A stretch of DNA of 64,000 nt. Source: Pseudomonas fildesensis. GTDB lineage: Bacteria > Pseudomonadota > Gammaproteobacteria > Pseudomonadales > Pseudomonadaceae. How positions within the stretch are numbered: the first letter of the stretch is position 1; each line of letters begins with the position of its first letter. Made by a program: the position numbers and the translations under genes. Below the pieces are notes generated by a model. That model worked only from the letters and a program-made list of their open reading frames with translations, did not search any database and had not been told where the DNA came from. The DNA lies in assembly GCF_001050345.1 (NCBI RefSeq), contig NZ_LFMW01000001.1, positions 1-64,000 on the forward strand. Reading direction: 5' to 3'. Positions 19,214 through 27,817 of the stretch are shown here, one piece after another.

Positions 19214-19850
19214 CGCATACAAGCAGCGAATGGTCGGAGCCCTGGTTCTGGTGGCATTGGCGGTGATTTTCCTGCCAATGCTGTTTCCCCGGCAGGACGA
19301 ACAGCGCCAAGTGGTCGTTGAAGCCCCGGCAGCGCCTCAGGCGCCGGCGGTGCCTCAGGTGCAGGTTGAGCCGGTGGTGGTTCCTGAACCACAGGTACTG
19401 CCTGAAGAAGAGCCTGTGCCGACCGATGAAGAAGTCGCTGCGCAGCAGGCGCCTTCGATGCCGGTACAGCCGAGCATACCGGTGGTCAAGCCAGCGCCTG
19501 CGGTGACTGCCAAGCCTGCCGCCCCGGCACCTGCGCCCAAGCCGGTCGTGCCGCAACCTGCCGCACCGGGAAAGCCGGACGTCGGTCAGAGTCGTATCGA
19601 CCCGAATGGCTTGCCGATCAGTTGGTCGATCCAGCTCGCCAGCCTGGCTAACCGCGAAAGCGCCGAAGCCTTGCAGAAAAAGCTGCGTGCTCAGGGTTAC
19701 AACGCCTATATCCGCACGGCTGATGGCAAGAACCGCGTGTTTATCGGGCCGCTGATCGAGCGCGCCGAGGCCGACCGCCTGCGCGACTTGCTGGGCCGGC
19801 AGCAGAACCTCAACGGTTTTGTGGTGCGTTTCCAGCCTGAACGCGGCTGA
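19197..19850 (+). CDS. dedD: SPOR-domain inner-membrane protein (DedD-like)
   Basis: 217 aa. ATG 19197 lies inside the end of folC in another frame. A cytoplasmic stub ([11 protein letters not shown]) is followed by one transmembrane helix (about 13-31), a long Pro/Val/Glu-rich periplasmic linker (35-135) and a C-terminal SPOR domain (about 140-215). SPOR domains bind denuded glycan strands at the division septum. E. coli dedD also lies between folC and cvpA, so orthology is well supported by position. Confidence 0.93.
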   Translation: MALLDSAYKQRMVGALVLVALAVIFLPMLFPRQDEQRQVVVEAPAAPQAPAVPQVQVEPVVVPEPQVLPEEEPVPTDEEVAAQQAPSMPVQPSIPVVKPAPAVTAKPAAPAPAPKPVVPQPAAPGKPDVGQSRIDPNGLPISWSIQLASLANRESAEALQKKLRAQGYNAYIRTADGKNRVFIGPLIERAEADRLRDLLGRQQNLNGFVVRFQPERG

Positions 19851-19882
19851 TTTAGCGTCGATTTCAGCTTGGAATGCAGTCA

Positions 19883-19912
19883 AGTGTGGGAGGGAGCAAG
19901 CCCCTCCCACAT
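19883..19912. repeat. Single REP-like palindrome
   Basis: GTGTGGGAGG and CCCCTCCCAC arms around AGCAAG form one hairpin with no partner copy in inverted orientation. It sits between dedD and cvpA. It is a lone REP, unlike the pairs at 7.8 and 15.0 kb. Confidence 0.75.
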
Positions 19913-20043
19913 TGCTTTGCGCTGGGTTGAAATGTGCGTGGCTCGCCACAATCTATTGATTTGCATAGCACTCGCAATCACCGCTTACCGATAGCCCGGC
20001 GCTCTGCTAAAATGCGCCGCCTTATCTGTCCGTAGGCTGAAAC

Positions 20044-20601
20044 GTGCCATTTACCTGGGTTGATTGGGCGATCGTTGCAATCGTCGCCATCTCCGCTTTG
20101 ATCAGTCTAAGCCGCGGCTTCGTAAAAGAAGCACTGTCGTTGCTGACCTGGATCATCGCAGGAGTCGTAGCCTGGATGTTCGGCGGTTCACTGTCGGTTT
20201 ACTTGGCCGGATATATCGAAACACCTTCGGCTCGCGTCATCGCGGGCTGCGCAATCATGTTCATCGCCACGCTGCTGGTGGGGGCAATGATCAATTATCT
20301 TATTGGCGAGTTGATACGTGTTACCGGTCTCTCCGGGACCGATCGATTTCTCGGCATGGTCTTCGGCGCCGCGCGTGGCGCGTTGCTGGTGGTTGTGGCG
20401 GTCGGGCTATTGAGCCTGGGGCCGGTACAGCAGGATTCGTGGTGGCAAGAGTCGGTACTCGTGCCAAAATTTCTATTGGTTGCAGACTGGTCCAAAAACC
20501 TCATTTTGGGGTGGAGCAGTCAGTGGCTGGCCAGCGGAATCAGCGTACCCGCTGATCTTCCGTTCAAGGAACACCTCTTGCCGGCCAAAACGCCTCAGTA
20601 A
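20044..20601 (+). CDS. cvpA: CvpA family membrane protein
   Basis: 185 aa beginning with GTG 20044. Four hydrophobic segments lie at about 7-25, 30-50, 65-90 and 100-125, with the family start Pro-Phe-Thr-Trp-Val-Asp-Trp and a C-terminal cytoplasmic tail. CvpA was named for colicin V production in E. coli; later work ties it to envelope stress and bile tolerance, but its molecular role is open. It is encoded just upstream of purF, the conserved arrangement, and probably provides the purF promoter. Confidence 0.94.
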   Translation: MPFTWVDWAIVAIVAISALISLSRGFVKEALSLLTWIIAGVVAWMFGGSLSVYLAGYIETPSARVIAGCAIMFIATLLVGAMINYLIGELIRVTGLSGTDRFLGMVFGAARGALLVVVAVGLLSLGPVQQDSWWQESVLVPKFLLVADWSKNLILGWSSQWLASGISVPADLPFKEHLLPAKTPQ

Positions 20602-20642
20602 GCTGTGTTCAGTCAAGATTCATTAAGTAGGGGTTGCGTCGC

Positions 20643-22148
20643 ATGTGTGGCATCGTCGGTATCGTCGGTAAGTCGAACGTCAATCAGGCGCTGTATGACG
20701 CGCTAACCGTCCTCCAGCACCGCGGCCAGGACGCTGCCGGTATTGTGACCAGCCACGACGGCCGGTTATTCCTGCGCAAGGACAATGGCCTGGTGCGTGA
20801 CGTGTTTCATCAGCGTCACATGCAGCGCCTCGTCGGGCACATGGGCATTGGCCATGTGCGTTACCCGACTGCCGGTAGCTCGACTTCGGCCGAAGCTCAA
20901 CCGTTTTACGTCAACTCGCCTTACGGCATTACCTTGGCGCACAACGGCAACCTGACCAACGTTGAACAGCTGGCCAAGGAGATTTACGAATCTGACCTGC
21001 GCCACGTCAACACTAACTCAGACTCCGAAGTGCTGCTGAACGTGTTCGCGCACGAACTGGCCCAGCGCGGCAAGCTGCAGCCGACTGAAGAGGACGTGTT
21101 CGCGGCCGTGATTGACGTACACAACCGTTGCGTGGGTGGTTACGCCGTCGTGGCAATGATCACCGGCTACGGCATCGTCGGTTTCCGCGACCCGCACGGC
21201 ATCCGCCCGATCGTGTTCGGCCAGCGTCATACCGACGAAGGTGTCGAGTACATGATCGCGTCCGAAAGCGTGTCCCTGGACGTACTGGGCTTCACCCTGA
21301 TCCGCGACCTGGCGCCGGGCGAAGCTGTTTACATCACTGAAGACGGCAAGCTGCACACCCGTCAGTGTGCTGTTGCCCCGAAACTCACCCCGTGCATCTT
21401 CGAACACGTCTACCTGGCACGTCCGGATTCGATCATCGACGGTGTTTCGGTGTACAAGGCGCGCCTGCGCATGGGTGAGAAGCTCGCCGATAAAATTCTG
21501 CGCGAGCGTCCTGAGCATGACATCGACGTGGTGATCCCGATCCCGGACACCAGCCGTACCGCTGCGCTGGAGTTGGCCAACCACCTGGGCGTCAAGTTCC
21601 GCGAAGGCTTCGTGAAGAACCGCTACATTGGCCGCACCTTCATCATGCCGGGCCAGGCAGCACGTAAGAAGTCGGTGCGCCAGAAGCTCAACGCCATCGA
21701 GCTGGAATTTCGCGGCAAGAACGTGATGCTGGTGGATGACTCCATCGTACGCGGCACCACTTGCAAGCAGATCATCCAGATGGCCCGTGAAGCCGGCGCG
21801 AAGAACGTGTACTTCTGCTCCGCTGCGCCTGCCGTGCGTTACCCGAACGTGTACGGTATCGACATGCCGAGCGCTCACGAACTGATCGCCCACAACCGTA
21901 CAACGCAGGACGTGGCTGACCTGATCGGCGCAGACTGGCTGATCTACCAGGACCTGCCGGACCTGATCGAAGCGGTCGGCGGTGGCAAGATCAAAATCGA
22001 CCAGTTCGACTGCGCCGTGTTCGACGGCAAGTATGTCACTGGTGATGTCGATGAGGCCTACCTGAACAAAATCGAGCAGGCGCGCAACGACTCATCGAAG
22101 ATCAAGACCCAGGCGGTCAGTGCGATCATCGATCTGTATAACAACTGA
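20643..22148 (+). CDS. purF: Amidophosphoribosyltransferase
   Basis: 501 aa. ATG 20643 is chosen because it places Cys at position 2, the N-terminal nucleophile freed when Met is removed; an in-frame TTG at 20634 would block this. AGGGG lies upstream. The Ntn glutaminase domain (about 2-230) is followed by a phosphoribosyltransferase domain with [11 protein letters not shown]. It makes phosphoribosylamine, the first committed step of purine synthesis. An intrinsic terminator follows. Confidence 0.98.
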   Translation: MCGIVGIVGKSNVNQALYDALTVLQHRGQDAAGIVTSHDGRLFLRKDNGLVRDVFHQRHMQRLVGHMGIGHVRYPTAGSSTSAEAQPFYVNSPYGITLAHNGNLTNVEQLAKEIYESDLRHVNTNSDSEVLLNVFAHELAQRGKLQPTEEDVFAAVIDVHNRCVGGYAVVAMITGYGIVGFRDPHGIRPIVFGQRHTDEGVEYMIASESVSLDVLGFTLIRDLAPGEAVYITEDGKLHTRQCAVAPKLTPCIFEHVYLARPDSIIDGVSVYKARLRMGEKLADKILRERPEHDIDVVIPIPDTSRTAALELANHLGVKFREGFVKNRYIGRTFIMPGQAARKKSVRQKLNAIELEFRGKNVMLVDDSIVRGTTCKQIIQMAREAGAKNVYFCSAAPAVRYPNVYGIDMPSAHELIAHNRTTQDVADLIGADWLIYQDLPDLIEAVGGGKIKIDQFDCAVFDGKYVTGDVDEAYLNKIEQARNDSSKIKTQAVSAIIDLYNN

Positions 22149-22155
22149 GTAAATA

Positions 22156-22178
22156 CCGGCCCTGAGGGGCCGGTTTTG
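22156..22178 (+). terminator. Intrinsic terminator after purF
   Basis: CCGGCCC (22156-22162), loop TGAG, complement GGGCCGG (22167-22173), then TTTTG. It separates cvpA-purF from metZ. Confidence 0.85.
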
Positions 22179-22214
22179 TATCTTAAATAAAGAATTTGAG
22201 TAAGGAGTCGCAGC

Positions 22215-23426
22215 ATGAGTCAGGAATGGGATGCCGGTCGGTTGGACAGCGACCTCGATGGCGTAGCTTTCGATACCCTGGCTGTGCGCGCCGGCCAGCA
22301 CCGCACCCCGGAAGGTGAGCACGGTGACCCGATGTTCTTCACCTCCAGCTATGTGTTCCGTACTGCCGCCGACGCCGCTGCGCGCTTTGCCGGTGAAGTA
22401 CCGGGCAACGTCTATTCGCGCTACACCAACCCGACTGTGCGTGCGTTCGAAGAGCGCATCGCTGCGCTGGAAGGCGCTGAGCAAGCGGTGGCGACGGCCA
22501 CTGGCATGGCGGCGATCCTGGCCGTGGTGATGAGCCTGTGCAGTGCCGGCGACCACGTGCTGGTGTCGCGCAGCGTGTTTGGTTCGACCATCAGCCTGTT
22601 CGAGAAGTATTTCAAACGCTTTGGCATCGAAGTGGACTACGTACCCCTGGCGGACTTGTCCGGCTGGGACGCGGCGATCAAGGCCAACACCAAGCTGTTG
22701 TTCGTCGAGTCGCCGTCCAATCCGCTGGCCGAACTGGTGGATATCGCTGCGTTGTCCAAAGTGGCGCACGCCAAGGGCACGATGCTCATAGTCGACAACT
22801 GCTTCTGCACCCCGGCGTTGCAGCAGCCGTTGAAGCTGGGCGCGGATATCGTCGTGCACTCGGCGACCAAGTTCATCGACGGTCAAGGCCGTTGCATGGG
22901 CGGTGTGGTGGCGGGTCGCAGCGAGCAGATGAAGGAAGTGGTGGGCTTCTTGCGTACCGCCGGCCCGACTCTGAGCCCGTTCAACGCCTGGATCTTCCTT
23001 AAAGGCTTGGAAACCCTCAGCCTGCGCATGAAGGCCCATTGCGCCAACGCCCAGGCCCTGGCCGAGTGGTTGGAGCAGCAGGACGGCATCCAGAAGGTGC
23101 ACTACGCCGGCCTAAAGAGCCATCCGCAACACGAGTTGGCCCAGCGCCAGCAGCGTGGTTTCGGTGCCGTGGTGAGCTTCGAGGTGAAGGGGGGCAAAGA
23201 GGGCGCCTGGCGCTTTATCGATGCGACGCGCCTGATCTCCATTACCGCCAACCTGGGTGACAGCAAAACGACTATTACCCACCCGAGCACCACCTCCCAC
23301 GGCCGTTTGGCGCCGCAGGAGCGTGAAGCAGCGGGTATCCGTGACAGCCTGATCCGCGTTGCGGTGGGCCTGGAGGACGTTGCCGACTTGCAGGCAGACT
23401 TGGCCCGCGGGCTGGCGGCCTTGTGA
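22215..23426 (+). CDS. metZ: O-succinylhomoserine sulfhydrylase
   Basis: 403 aa PLP enzyme of the Cys/Met metabolism family. Tyr-Ser-Arg-Tyr-Thr-Asn-Pro-Thr binds cofactor phosphate and the Schiff-base lysine is in [10 protein letters not shown]. It uses sulfide directly to form homocysteine, the route Pseudomonas uses instead of cystathionine. The assignment to metZ rather than metB/metC rests on length, the Pseudomonas position next to purF and the start of the protein. AAGGAG lies 10 bases before ATG. Confidence 0.93.
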   Translation: MSQEWDAGRLDSDLDGVAFDTLAVRAGQHRTPEGEHGDPMFFTSSYVFRTAADAAARFAGEVPGNVYSRYTNPTVRAFEERIAALEGAEQAVATATGMAAILAVVMSLCSAGDHVLVSRSVFGSTISLFEKYFKRFGIEVDYVPLADLSGWDAAIKANTKLLFVESPSNPLAELVDIAALSKVAHAKGTMLIVDNCFCTPALQQPLKLGADIVVHSATKFIDGQGRCMGGVVAGRSEQMKEVVGFLRTAGPTLSPFNAWIFLKGLETLSLRMKAHCANAQALAEWLEQQDGIQKVHYAGLKSHPQHELAQRQQRGFGAVVSFEVKGGKEGAWRFIDATRLISITANLGDSKTTITHPSTTSHGRLAPQEREAAGIRDSLIRVAVGLEDVADLQADLARGLAAL

Positions 23427-23437
23427 TCGAGTGGTCC

Positions 23438-24202
23438 ATGGAGGCCGCAACGGCCAGTAATGGGCGCGTAGCGCTGGTGACGGGTGCAGCCCGGGGCATT
23501 GGCCTCGGGATCGCGGCGTGGCTGGTCAGCGAAGGCTGGCAAGTGGTGTTGACCGACCTGGACCGCGAGCGTGGCTCCAAGGTGTCCAAGGTGCTGGGCG
23601 ACAACGCCTGGTTTATCACCATGGACGTGGCCGACGAGAAACAAGTCGCCCAAGGCGTTGCCGAGGTGCTGGGGCAATTCGGGCGCCTGGACGCGTTGGT
23701 GTGTAATGCAGCGGTGGCCGATCCTCGCAATACCACTCTGGAAAGCCTCGACCTGGCTTACTGGAATCGAGTGTTGGCAGTGAACCTCAGTGGGCCGATG
23801 CTGCTGGCCAAGCACTGTGCGCCGTACCTGCGTGCCCACGGTGGCGCCATCGTCAACCTGGCGTCGACTCGGGCCCGTCAATCGGAGCCGGACACCGAGG
23901 CCTACGCGGCGAGCAAGGGTGGCCTGCTGGCCCTTACACACGCGTTGGCGATGAGCCTTGGGCCGGAAGTGCGGGTCAATGCCGTCAGTCCTGGCTGGAT
24001 CGATGCACGTGATCCTGCCGCACGGCGTGCCGAGCCTTTGACCGATGCTGATCATGCCCAGCATCCTGCTGGCAGGGTAGGCACCGTGGAGGATGTGGCG
24101 GCGATGGTGGCGTGGTTGTTGTCGCGCCAGGCCGGGTTTGTCACCGGCCAGGAGTTTGTCGTGGACGGTGGCATGAGCAAGAAGATGATTTACAGCGAGT
24201 AG
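23438..24202 (+). CDS. Short-chain dehydrogenase/reductase
   Basis: 254 aa from ATG 23438; GTG 23423, overlapping the metZ stop, is the alternative and would imply tight coupling. The NAD(P) loop [11 protein letters not shown], the catalytic Ser 13 residues before Tyr-Ala-Ala-Ser-Lys, and a C-terminal Gly-Gln-Glu-Phe-Val-Val-Asp-Gly-Gly make it a complete classical SDR. It stands where PA3106 stands behind metZ. The substrate is unknown. The end of the conserved block falls here, just before the tRNA cluster. Confidence 0.92.
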   Translation: MEAATASNGRVALVTGAARGIGLGIAAWLVSEGWQVVLTDLDRERGSKVSKVLGDNAWFITMDVADEKQVAQGVAEVLGQFGRLDALVCNAAVADPRNTTLESLDLAYWNRVLAVNLSGPMLLAKHCAPYLRAHGGAIVNLASTRARQSEPDTEAYAASKGGLLALTHALAMSLGPEVRVNAVSPGWIDARDPAARRAEPLTDADHAQHPAGRVGTVEDVAAMVAWLLSRQAGFVTGQEFVVDGGMSKKMIYSE

Positions 24203-24259
24203 GGCAGGTAGCCGTCTTGAAGCAATTTTGTCTTTTTCAGAAAAACTTCAAGCAGGCTA

Positions 24260-24288
24260 TTGACTTAGGTCTGCTACCTGCGTAAATT
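24260..24288 (+). promoter_or_regulatory. Sigma-70 promoter of the tRNA-Val-Asp-Asp cluster
   Basis: TTGACT (24260-24265), a 17-base spacer, and TAAATT (24283-24288), followed by a GC-rich discriminator, lie 21 bases before the first tRNA base. Confidence 0.7.
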
Positions 24289-24309
24289 TCGCGGCCTCAA
24301 CGAAGCAAA

Positions 24310-24385
24310 GGGTGATTAGCTCAGCTGGGAGAGCATCTGCCTTACAAGCAGAGGGTCGGCGGTTCGATCCCGTCATCACCCACCA
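24310..24385 (+). tRNA. tRNA-Val(TAC)
   Basis: 76 nt with encoded CCA. Acceptor GGGTGAT pairs with ATCACCC; anticodon loop CTTACAA gives TAC between TCTGC and GCAGA; T-arm GTTCGATCC is normal. Confidence 0.97.
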
Positions 24386-24440
24386 CTTCTTGAGAGTTTT
24401 GCCCCTGGGCAAGACGCAACGTTAAAGGTTGCACCGACGC

Positions 24441-24517
24441 GCAGCGGTAGTTCAGTCGGTTAGAATACCGGCCTGTCACGCCGGGGGTCGCGGGTTCGAG
24501 TCCCGTCCGCTGCGCCA
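24441..24517 (+). tRNA. tRNA-Asp(GTC), copy 1
   Basis: 77 nt with encoded CCA. Acceptor GCAGCGG pairs with CCGCTGC; anticodon loop CTGTCAC; GTTCGAGTC in the T-arm. Identical to the copy 106 bases downstream. Confidence 0.97.
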
Positions 24518-24622
24518 TATTTTCCAGGTCTGACGTGTCAGGCTTGAGATTGAACAGCCAAGGCTGATTGATCAGATGTTTAAAGACGGTTGAGGGTTTA
24601 CGCTCAACCGGTCAAGCGATAC

Positions 24623-24699
24623 GCAGCGGTAGTTCAGTCGGTTAGAATACCGGCCTGTCACGCCGGGGGTCGCGGGTTCGAGTCCCGTCCGCTGCGCCA
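24623..24699 (+). tRNA. tRNA-Asp(GTC), copy 2
   Basis: 77 nt, identical base for base to the first tRNA-Asp, with a different spacer between them. This is a recent tandem copy or one kept identical by gene conversion. CCA is encoded. Confidence 0.97.
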
Positions 24700-24773
24700 T
24701 ATCTGCTTTAAGGCCCACTGAACGCCTTGGAGCACAAAGAAAGCCTCTGGCTACTTTGACCCGATAGCAAAGA

Positions 24774-24799
24774 CCCTGGTCGAAAGACCGGGGTTTTTT
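24774..24799 (+). terminator. Intrinsic terminator of the tRNA cluster
   Basis: CCCTGGTC, GAAA tetraloop, GACCGGGG (one G-T pair), then TTTTTTG. It lies 75 bases after the last tRNA. Confidence 0.9.
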
Positions 24800-24833
24800 G
24801 TTTCTGCGATTTGATATCGAGACCTGTCGTAGT

Positions 24834-24882
24834 CGGCTTGCCGGCGATGGCATCATCAAGATCTCCATCGCCGGCAAGCCGG
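24834..24882. repeat. Palindromic repeat, CGGCTTGCCGGCGATGG family
   Basis: A perfect 17-bp inverted repeat (24834-24850 and 24865-24881) with a 14-base loop. This is a third class of dispersed palindrome in the window. It lies between the converging tRNA cluster and the PuuB-like gene and could act as a two-way terminator. Confidence 0.8.
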
Positions 24883-24894
24883 CTCCTGCAGTTT

Positions 24895-26178
24895 TTAAAA
24901 TCCCAACTTATCCCGCAGCCCGTAGTACCAAGCCCCCAGCGCCGCAAATGGCGTACGCAGCAGTTGCCCACCCGGGAACGGGTAGTGCGGCAGGTCGGCA
25001 AACGCATCAAAACGCTCCGCCTGGCCTCTCAATGCTTCCGCCAGAACCTTGCCCGCCAGATGGGTGTACGTCACGCCATGGCCGCTGCAGCCCTGCGAGT
25101 AGTAGATGTTGTCGCCCAGGCGACCGACTTGTGGCAAGCGCGACAGTGTCAGCAGGAAATTGCCGGTCCAGGCGTAGTCGATTTTCACATCCTTGAGTTG
25201 TGGGAAGGCCTTGAGCATCTTCGGCCGGATGATCGCCTCAATGTTTGCGGGGTCCCGTGCGCCATACACCACGCCGCCGCCGAAGATCAGGCGCTTGTCG
25301 CTGGTAAGGCGGTAGTAGTCGAGCAGGTAGTTGCAGTCTTCGACGCAGTAATCCTGTGGCAGCAGCGTCTTCGCCAACTCATCGCCCAAAGGCGCAGTGG
25401 TGATGACCTGCGTGCCGCATGGCATCGACTTGGCCGCCAATTCCGGCATTAGGTTCCCCAGGTAGGCATTACCTGCGACGATGATGAACTTGGCCCTGAC
25501 CTTGCCCTCGGCCGTATGCACCACCGGGTTGGCGCCGCGCTCGATGCGCAGCGCCGCCGATTGCTCATAGATCGTGCCGCCCAGGGATTCCACCGCAGCC
25601 GCTTCACCCAGCGCCAAGTTCAGCGGGTGAATATGCCCGCCGCTCATGTCCAGCAGGCCGCCGACATAATTGTCACAGGCCACTACTTCGCGGATACGGC
25701 GTTCGTCCAGCAGCTCCAGCTGCGTATGGCCGTAGCGCTCCCACAGTCGCTTCTGCGACTCCAGGTGGCCCATATGTTTGCTGTTGAGCGCAGCGAACAC
25801 GCCGCCGTCCTTCAAGTCGCACTGGATTTGGTACTTGGCCACTCGCTCGCGAATGATCCTGCCGCCCTCAAATGCCATCTCCCCGAGCAATTGCGCCTGC
25901 TTGGGGCCGACGCTACGCTCGATCACATCGATGTCGCGGCTGTAGCTGTTGACGATCTGCCCGCCATTACGGCCCGACGCGCCGAAACCTACCTTGGCGG
26001 CTTCCAGCACCGTCACGCGAAAACCGTTCTCCAGCAGAAACAGCGCGCTGGAAAGGCCGGTATAGCCGGCGCCAATCACGCACACATCGGTTTCGACGTC
26101 GTCTTGCAATACTGGGCGAGGCGGAACCGCATTGGCGGATGCGGCGTAATACGACTGGGGGTAGGGGGTGTTCGCCAT
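24895..26178 (-). CDS. puuB: FAD-dependent oxidoreductase, gamma-glutamylputrescine oxidase type
   Basis: 427 aa DAO-fold flavoprotein. The dinucleotide loop Val-Ile-Gly-Ala-Gly-Tyr-Thr-Gly-Leu is at about 35-43 and is followed by Gly-Phe-Gly-Ala-Ser-Gly-Arg-Asn-Gly-Gly-Gln, characteristic of PuuB/PauB enzymes; the C-terminal Gly-Cys-Ser-Gly-His-Gly-Val is also typical. PuuB oxidises gamma-glutamylputrescine in putrescine breakdown. Other puu/pau genes are not nearby, and pseudomonads carry several paralogues, so the exact polyamine or amine substrate is uncertain. It is a single-gene unit between two tRNA loci. Confidence 0.8.
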   Translation of the reverse strand: MANTPYPQSYYAASANAVPPRPVLQDDVETDVCVIGAGYTGLSSALFLLENGFRVTVLEAAKVGFGASGRNGGQIVNSYSRDIDVIERSVGPKQAQLLGEMAFEGGRIIRERVAKYQIQCDLKDGGVFAALNSKHMGHLESQKRLWERYGHTQLELLDERRIREVVACDNYVGGLLDMSGGHIHPLNLALGEAAAVESLGGTIYEQSAALRIERGANPVVHTAEGKVRAKFIIVAGNAYLGNLMPELAAKSMPCGTQVITTAPLGDELAKTLLPQDYCVEDCNYLLDYYRLTSDKRLIFGGGVVYGARDPANIEAIIRPKMLKAFPQLKDVKIDYAWTGNFLLTLSRLPQVGRLGDNIYYSQGCSGHGVTYTHLAGKVLAEALRGQAERFDAFADLPHYPFPGGQLLRTPFAALGAWYYGLRDKLGF

Positions 26179-26321
26179 CCTGGAACCTCTGTTTTATATT
26201 TTTTACGAGTGTCCCGATCCTACCTGAGTTAAAAATTGCCTGCCAGCCACCCGAAATCCACGGGTGCACCCGGCGCTAATAAATAATTCGCATATTCATA
26301 GGGTTAGCTGCAAAAAAGATG

Positions 26322-26349
26322 TTGACACCCTTTCGGAATTCCGTAGAAT
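26322..26349 (+). promoter_or_regulatory. Sigma-70 promoter of tRNA-Val(GAC)
   Basis: Consensus TTGACA (26322-26327), 16-base spacer, TAGAAT (26344-26349), then GC-rich GCCGCC. The tRNA begins 14 bases later. Confidence 0.8.
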
Positions 26350-26362
26350 GCCGCCTCACAGC

Positions 26363-26439
26363 AGGCACGTAGCTCAGTTGGTTAGAGCACCACCTTGACA
26401 TGGTGGGGGTCGTTGGTTCGAGTCCAATCGCGCCTACCA
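26363..26439 (+). tRNA. tRNA-Val(GAC)
   Basis: 77 nt with encoded CCA; anticodon loop TTGACAT between CCACC and GGTGG. The acceptor arm is AGGCACG on the 5' side and CGCGCCT on the 3' side, so the fifth pair is A opposite C and not a Watson-Crick pair. All other arms are normal. Confidence 0.95.
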
Positions 26440-26468
26440 AACAAAATCCGCTCTGCTGGGCGGTCTAG

Positions 26469-26499
26469 AAGGGCTCACCGAAAGGTGGGCCCTTTTTTG
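26469..26499 (+). terminator. Intrinsic terminator after tRNA-Val(GAC)
   Basis: AAGGGCTCACC, GAAA tetraloop, GGTGGGCCCTT (two wobble pairs), then a T run. It closes the tRNA unit. Confidence 0.9.
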
Positions 26500-26560
26500 T
26501 TGCCTGCAATTTGCAAAACTTTTGCAAAGCCTTCACTCAAGACGCCCGTTCAGGCTGGAG

Positions 26561-26701
26561 TTACTTTTTCTTTCCGCCGCTCGGTGGGTTTTTCGAAGTA
26601 GGACTTTTGTCTTTTTCTTTCACCGTTTCCCTTGGCCGTTTCTCTGCCTCTTTCTGAGTCACGTACTCTCCTGTAACAGCGTCACGATATCTTGTCGGCA
26701 T
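26561..26701 (-). CDS. Tiny basic protein, phage/island-type small ORF
   Basis: 46 aa from ATG 26701 to TAA 26561, with AGGA seven bases before the start. It begins Met-Pro-Thr-Arg-Tyr-Arg-Asp-Ala-Val-Thr-Gly-Glu-Tyr-Val-Thr and ends in a Lys/Pro/Gly-rich tail. I recognise the opening as that of a widespread family of very short proteins of unknown function that are often carried by phages and islands (tyrosine-valine-threonine followed by a charged tail). It faces the tRNA-Val terminator and is preceded by several predicted hairpins. The family recognition is from memory; the ribosome binding site and codon pattern are visible. Confidence 0.65.
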   Translation of the reverse strand: MPTRYRDAVTGEYVTQKEAEKRPRETVKEKDKSPTSKNPPSGGKKK

Positions 26702-26860
26702 TGCTCATTCCTGAATAGACGTCGCCACACCAGCGACTCAATCGAGGCTAGCTCACAGGCTTGCGCAGGCAAGTTTCAAGCATTACGAGGCATTACAAAG
26801 GTATCGTCCGGCGGAAGGCCGCACTCCGGCGAGCGGGCAGTTAGCGACCGCTTGCATTGA
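26702..26860 (-). promoter_or_regulatory. Possible structured RNA leader of the tiny gene
   Basis: Reading upstream from ATG 26701, three compact hairpins occur in succession: 26721-26737 (GTCGC/GCGAC), 26760-26773 (CTTGC/GCAAG) and 26808-26829 (CCGG..GCGG/CCGC..CCGG, CCTT-type loop). The density is unusual for a plain 5' leader. I cannot match it to a named riboswitch. Folding is by eye. Confidence 0.3.
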
Positions 26861-27150
26861 CGCTATGGGCTCCGCCTGACGGATCAGCAGAAAAGCGAAG
26901 CCACCGATAGCAGGCAGATTATTTGGACAATCATCTGGCAGCGTATTTCACCATTCGTTGTCGCCATACCCATTTGTCCGGCGTACATAGAGGCTACCTC
27001 ATCTCGGCAAAACTGCCGTGAGCAATACGCAAAAGCGCGCAGGTGCTTTATTGAGTATAGGTCCTAAACAGAATTCTTCACTGTTGAGCTTTCCCTGTGC
27101 GATTAAGCACACTCTGGCCCGACATTTGAATTCAATACCGGGAGACAGCG
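26861..27150. other. Gene-poor stretch between tRNA-Val locus and GNAT gene
   Basis: No open frame here has a ribosome binding site and normal Pseudomonas codon use. The sequence is lower in GC than its neighbours. GGGAGAC just before 27151 is the ribosome binding site of the GNAT gene. It may be what remains of an element inserted at the tRNA. Confidence 0.5.
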
Positions 27151-27576
27151 ATGGAGTTGAAAATGGAAGTGTCATTCGACGTGACGGCAGAGGAACGTGA
27201 GGCCATCCTCAAGCCGTTGAGGGCGTATAACCTCAGCCATACCGGTGACATGGCGTTCGAAACCGTGGGAATACTGTTGCGCGACCCCGTCACTCAAGAG
27301 GTGGTAGGGGGGCTTTACGGGAAAATTTCCTACGGCTGGATGTTCATTGAGCTATTGAGCATCCCGGACGAGATGCGCACACGGGGCGCCGGCACACGTC
27401 TGATGAACGCTGCTGAGGACCTGGCCAGGCAAAGGGGTTGTGGCGGTATATGGCTGGATACCTTCAGCTTTCAGGCGCCGGGTTTTTATCGGAAATTGGG
27501 CTTCAGTGAATTTGGCCACATCGCGGATTACCCGGCCGGCCATCAGCGCCACTTTTTCCAGAAGTGCTTGGCCTGA
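27151..27576 (+). CDS. GNAT-family N-acetyltransferase
   Basis: 141 aa. ATG 27151 follows GGGAGACAGCG. The acetyl-CoA loop is in Arg-Thr-Arg-Gly-Ala-Gly-Thr-Arg (about residues 70-77), followed by Trp-Leu-Asp-Thr-Phe-Ser-Phe-Gln-Ala-Pro-Gly-Phe-Tyr-Arg-Lys-Leu-Gly-Phe, the usual GNAT motif B region. The acceptor substrate is unknown. It is a lone gene followed by a hairpin without a T run. Confidence 0.9.
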   Translation: MELKMEVSFDVTAEEREAILKPLRAYNLSHTGDMAFETVGILLRDPVTQEVVGGLYGKISYGWMFIELLSIPDEMRTRGAGTRLMNAAEDLARQRGCGGIWLDTFSFQAPGFYRKLGFSEFGHIADYPAGHQRHFFQKCLA

Positions 27577-27586
27577 ATCCTTGTTC

Positions 27587-27607
27587 GGCGCCGGATCATC
27601 CGGCGCC
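27587..27607. terminator. Hairpin after the GNAT gene (no T tract)
   Basis: GGCGCCGGA and TCCGGCGCC form a perfect 9-bp stem with loop TCA, 11 bases after the stop. It lacks a T run, so it is at best a weak terminator or an mRNA end stabiliser. Confidence 0.5.
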
Positions 27608-27817
27608 AATCACCCACAAAATTTATTGGTTTGCAGCAACAATTTTTCTTGTTGGACACTCCCCGTCCCCAGGCAGCAAAGTTGCCGCCACTGACGCTCG
27701 ACCTTCCGGGTCAACAATAAAAAAACCGAGCCGACTGCACGCCACTTTCAAGCTGTGAGCCTTTGTTCACATCCTGCTGTAATGGCGCCGCAGCGCGCAC
27801 TAAAGGACCTCACCGCC

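Noticed and set aside
22637..22876. Antisense frames inside metZ and other long GC-rich genes
   Set aside because: They are the usual long antisense frames of high-GC coding sequence.
26395..26860. Plus-strand open frames after tRNA-Val(GAC)
   Set aside because: They start inside the tRNA or have no ribosome binding site, and their codons do not fit. The minus-strand 46-codon gene explains part of the region better.
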